Positions 5,455 through 6,678 of a stretch of 6,678 nucleotides of DNA are shown piece by piece. The translations under genes were made by a program, and so were the position numbers. Under the pieces are notes generated by a model, which worked only from the letters and a program-made list of their open reading frames with translations, did not search any database and had not been told where the DNA came from. Location: contig JAGRCC010000242.1 of NCBI GenBank assembly GCA_020433785.1, positions 1-6,678 on the forward strand. The letters run 5' to 3'. This stretch comes from Anaerolineae bacterium. Lineage in GTDB: Bacteria > Chloroflexota > Anaerolineae > 4572-78 > J111. Numbering within the stretch: the first letter of the stretch is position 1; the number at the start of each line of letters is the position of its first letter.

Positions 5455-6240
5455 ATGGCAGCGTCACTAAACCCCATCATCACCCTAACCACCGATTTCG
5501 GCCAGAGCGACGGCTATGTCGGGGCTATGCAGGGCGTTATTCTTAATATCTGCCCCTCGGCCAAAATTATCCATCTAACTCACCATATCGCCCCCCAAAA
5601 TATCTGGGCCGGTGCCTTTGTCCTGTACCAGGCCTTTAGCTACTATCCCAGTCACACCGTTCACTGCGTGGTGATTGACCCCGGCGTCGGCAGCGCGCGT
5701 CGGGCTGTGGCGGTCGAGACGCGCCAGGGGCTTTTTGTCGGCCCCGATAACGGCGTGCTGAGTTTGGCTCTGGCCGAGACTACCATTCGCAAAGCCGTCA
5801 CCCTAACTAATCCCATTTTTCAAAGCCAGAAAGTTAGCGCGACGTTCCACGGGCGTGATGTTTTTGCGCCGGTAGCGGCCCATCTAGCCAAAGGTGTCCC
5901 CCTCGAAGCGCTGGGCGAACCGGTCACCGATCTGGTGCAGCTTGACTTTAGAACCGATCTCAAGGCGGGCCAAAGCCGTGTTATCCACGTCGATCACTTC
6001 GGCAACCTCGTATTGGATCTGCGCGCCCAAGACCTGCCCGACCCAACCGCGGTCACCTTTACTAGCGGCAGCACCACCATCACCTCCCTCAGCCGTACCT
6101 TCGCCGATGTGGCCGAAGGAGAATTTCTGGCCTACGTCGGCAGCAGCCGCGACCACATTGAGATTGCCATCCGTAATGGAAATGCTGCCCGCGCGTTGGA
6201 TTTGCAACAGGGGGATGTCGTGCAGGTCTCATGGGAATAG
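5455..6240 (+). CDS. SAM hydroxide adenosyltransferase (DUF62 / SAM hydrolase family)
   Basis: This 261-aa protein belongs to the DUF62 family related to fluorinase and chlorinase. Characterised members use water or hydroxide to split S-adenosylmethionine into adenosine and methionine. Family signatures occur in order: TLTTDFGQSDGYVGAM (10-25), the DPGVGSARR block with Asp75 and Arg82, VGPDNGVLS (95-103), and TFHGRDVFAPVAAHL with His132. Asp75, Arg82 and His132 match in motif context the Asp-Arg-His set reported to activate water in archaeal and bacterial DUF62 enzymes, so a hydrolase rather than a halogenase is expected. A C-terminal beta domain begins around 172 with VDHFGNLVLD (179-188); many relatives have Asn where this protein has Asp188. 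The physiological role of these enzymes is not settled. It appears to be transcribed alone from the promoter at 5408-5436. The neighbours do not point to a SAM-related pathway. Confidence 0.92.
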   Translation: MAASLNPIITLTTDFGQSDGYVGAMQGVILNICPSAKIIHLTHHIAPQNIWAGAFVLYQAFSYYPSHTVHCVVIDPGVGSARRAVAVETRQGLFVGPDNGVLSLALAETTIRKAVTLTNPIFQSQKVSATFHGRDVFAPVAAHLAKGVPLEALGEPVTDLVQLDFRTDLKAGQSRVIHVDHFGNLVLDLRAQDLPDPTAVTFTSGSTTITSLSRTFADVAEGEFLAYVGSSRDHIEIAIRNGNAARALDLQQGDVVQVSWE

Positions 6241-6287
6241 ACTACAATAGGGTTTAGACGAACGCCTTAAACGACAAATTTTTCGCC

Positions 6288-6303
6288 AATAATAATTATT
6301 ATT
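6288..6303. repeat. 16-bp perfect AT-only palindrome
   Basis: AATAATAA (6288-6295) is followed directly by its reverse complement TTATTATT (6296-6303). A six-T run lies at 6312-6317. A stem made only of A-T pairs is too weak for a normal intrinsic terminator, so this may be a bent or easily melted site, or a low-complexity accident. Confidence 0.5.
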
Positions 6304-6356
6304 ATGTCAACTTTTTTGGTACAATTAAGTTAATCGAATTTACCGACCGACCAACC

Positions 6357-6384
6357 TTAACAATACAGTTCATAGCTCTATAAT
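6357..6384 (+). promoter_or_regulatory. Sigma70-like promoter for murA
   Basis: TTAACA (6357-6362), a 16-nt spacer and a perfect TATAAT (6379-6384) make the best promoter match in the window. The predicted start site is near 6391, giving a leader of about 75 nt before ATG 6466. That leader contains the 9-nt repeat array at 6406-6441. Confidence 0.65.
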
Positions 6385-6405
6385 AACCAAAACCTCTACC
6401 AAACG

Positions 6406-6441
6406 CTATAAACTCCACAAACTCTATGAACTCATTAAACG
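6406..6441 (+). repeat. Four degenerate copies of a 9-nt tandem repeat in the murA leader
   Basis: CTATAAACT, CCACAAACT, CTATGAACT and CATTAAACG follow each other without gaps. The shared core is (A/G)AAC at positions 5-8 of each unit, with C first. A further out-of-register AAAC follows at 6445-6448. The array has almost no G on the plus strand, so the leader should be largely unstructured. Not a CRISPR: the units are too short and there are no spacers. Confidence 0.6.
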
Positions 6442-6465
6442 CCTAAACCTGGGAACCAAGGACTT

Positions 6466-6678
6466 ATGGAACAATTTATCATCGAAGGAAGGAACCCGCT
6501 CAACGGGGTGGTAACGCCGAGTGGGAACAAAAACGCGGCATTTCCTCTTATCTCCGCCGCCCTCCTAACCGATCAGCCGGTTACGCTATACAATCTGCCT
6601 AACATTGGTGATGTCAGGACCATGCTTCGCATTGTGGAAGATTTGGGGGTAGAAGTCACCTGCCACGATGCCCACAAC
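6466..6678 (+). CDS. murA: UDP-N-acetylglucosamine 1-carboxyvinyltransferase MurA, N-terminal fragment
   Basis: The first 71 codons are present and the gene runs off the right edge. MurA transfers enolpyruvate from PEP to UDP-GlcNAc, the first committed step of peptidoglycan synthesis, in the cytoplasm. The N-terminus [14 protein letters not shown] is followed by [18 protein letters not shown]. The Lys22-Asn23 pair falls at the same positions as the conserved active-site Lys22/Asn23 of E. coli MurA, which supports ATG 6466 as the start. [12 protein letters not shown] (43-54) also fits the family. The PEP-binding Cys/Asp loop near residue 115 lies outside the window. A short-spaced AAGGA (6458-6462) precedes the ATG. 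The related EPSP synthase (AroA) is less likely given SGNKNAA. Presence of murA implies the organism makes peptidoglycan. Confidence 0.93.
   Translation, partial: MEQFIIEGRNPLNGVVTPSGNKNAAFPLISAALLTDQPVTLYNLPNIGDVRTMLRIVEDLGVEVTCHDAHN

Noticed and set aside
5884..6207. 107-codon open frame on the minus strand within the SAM hydrolase gene
   Set aside because: Antisense shadow with no ribosome-binding site and no family motif.
6305..6310. Perfect TTGACA on the minus strand as a -35 box
   Set aside because: No -10-like hexamer is found 15-19 nt downstream on that strand, and no minus-strand gene follows in the gap.
6406..6450. CRISPR array
   Set aside because: Units are 9 nt with no spacers, and no cas gene is nearby.

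Overview
This 6.7 kb bacterial window holds two divergent gene blocks plus the start of a further gene at each edge. The base composition is mixed (roughly half GC), start codons are ATG, GTG and possibly TTG, and Shine-Dalgarno sites are purine-rich. The tandem C-terminal processing peptidases beside smpB and the general protein style would suit a Chloroflexota (Anaerolineae-like) bacterium. That placement is a weak inference, because no rRNA or other reliable taxonomic marker lies in the window.

Minus-strand block (3166 down to 1): a promoter at 3138-3166 drives a very tight operon. It encodes two membrane-anchored S41/CtpA peptidases (3096-1885 and 1875-607), the trans-translation factor SmpB (598-125), and the first 41 codons of an HMGL-like (isopropylmalate/homocitrate synthase superfamily) enzyme that runs off the left edge. 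Gaps are 9 nt, 8 nt and a 1-nt stop/start overlap (TAATG), so translational coupling is likely. Two periplasmic or extracytoplasmic proteases plus SmpB gives the operon a protein quality-control flavour; the link to the HMGL-like enzyme is unexplained.

Plus-strand block (3192 onward): a P-loop NTPase of unknown function, a mandelate racemase/muconate lactonizing-type enolase-superfamily enzyme, a SAM hydroxide adenosyltransferase (DUF62 family), and the first 71 codons of murA, which runs off the right edge. Each is separated by 100-225 nt and each appears to have its own sigma70-like promoter, so these look like independent units rather than one operon.

The non-coding DNA is the most unusual part. 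The 3097-3227 divergent promoter region carries a perfect 7-bp inverted repeat over a -35 element and a possible leaderless GTG start. The 5247-5454 gap holds a 98-bp element bounded by a perfect 15-bp inverted repeat, whose interior folds into further hairpins, one with a GAAA tetraloop; it could be a structured RNA or a small non-autonomous mobile element. Two AT-rich arrays with a 9-nt period lie at 4038-4064 and 6406-6441. I found no CRISPR array, tRNA, rRNA, IS transposase or defence system.
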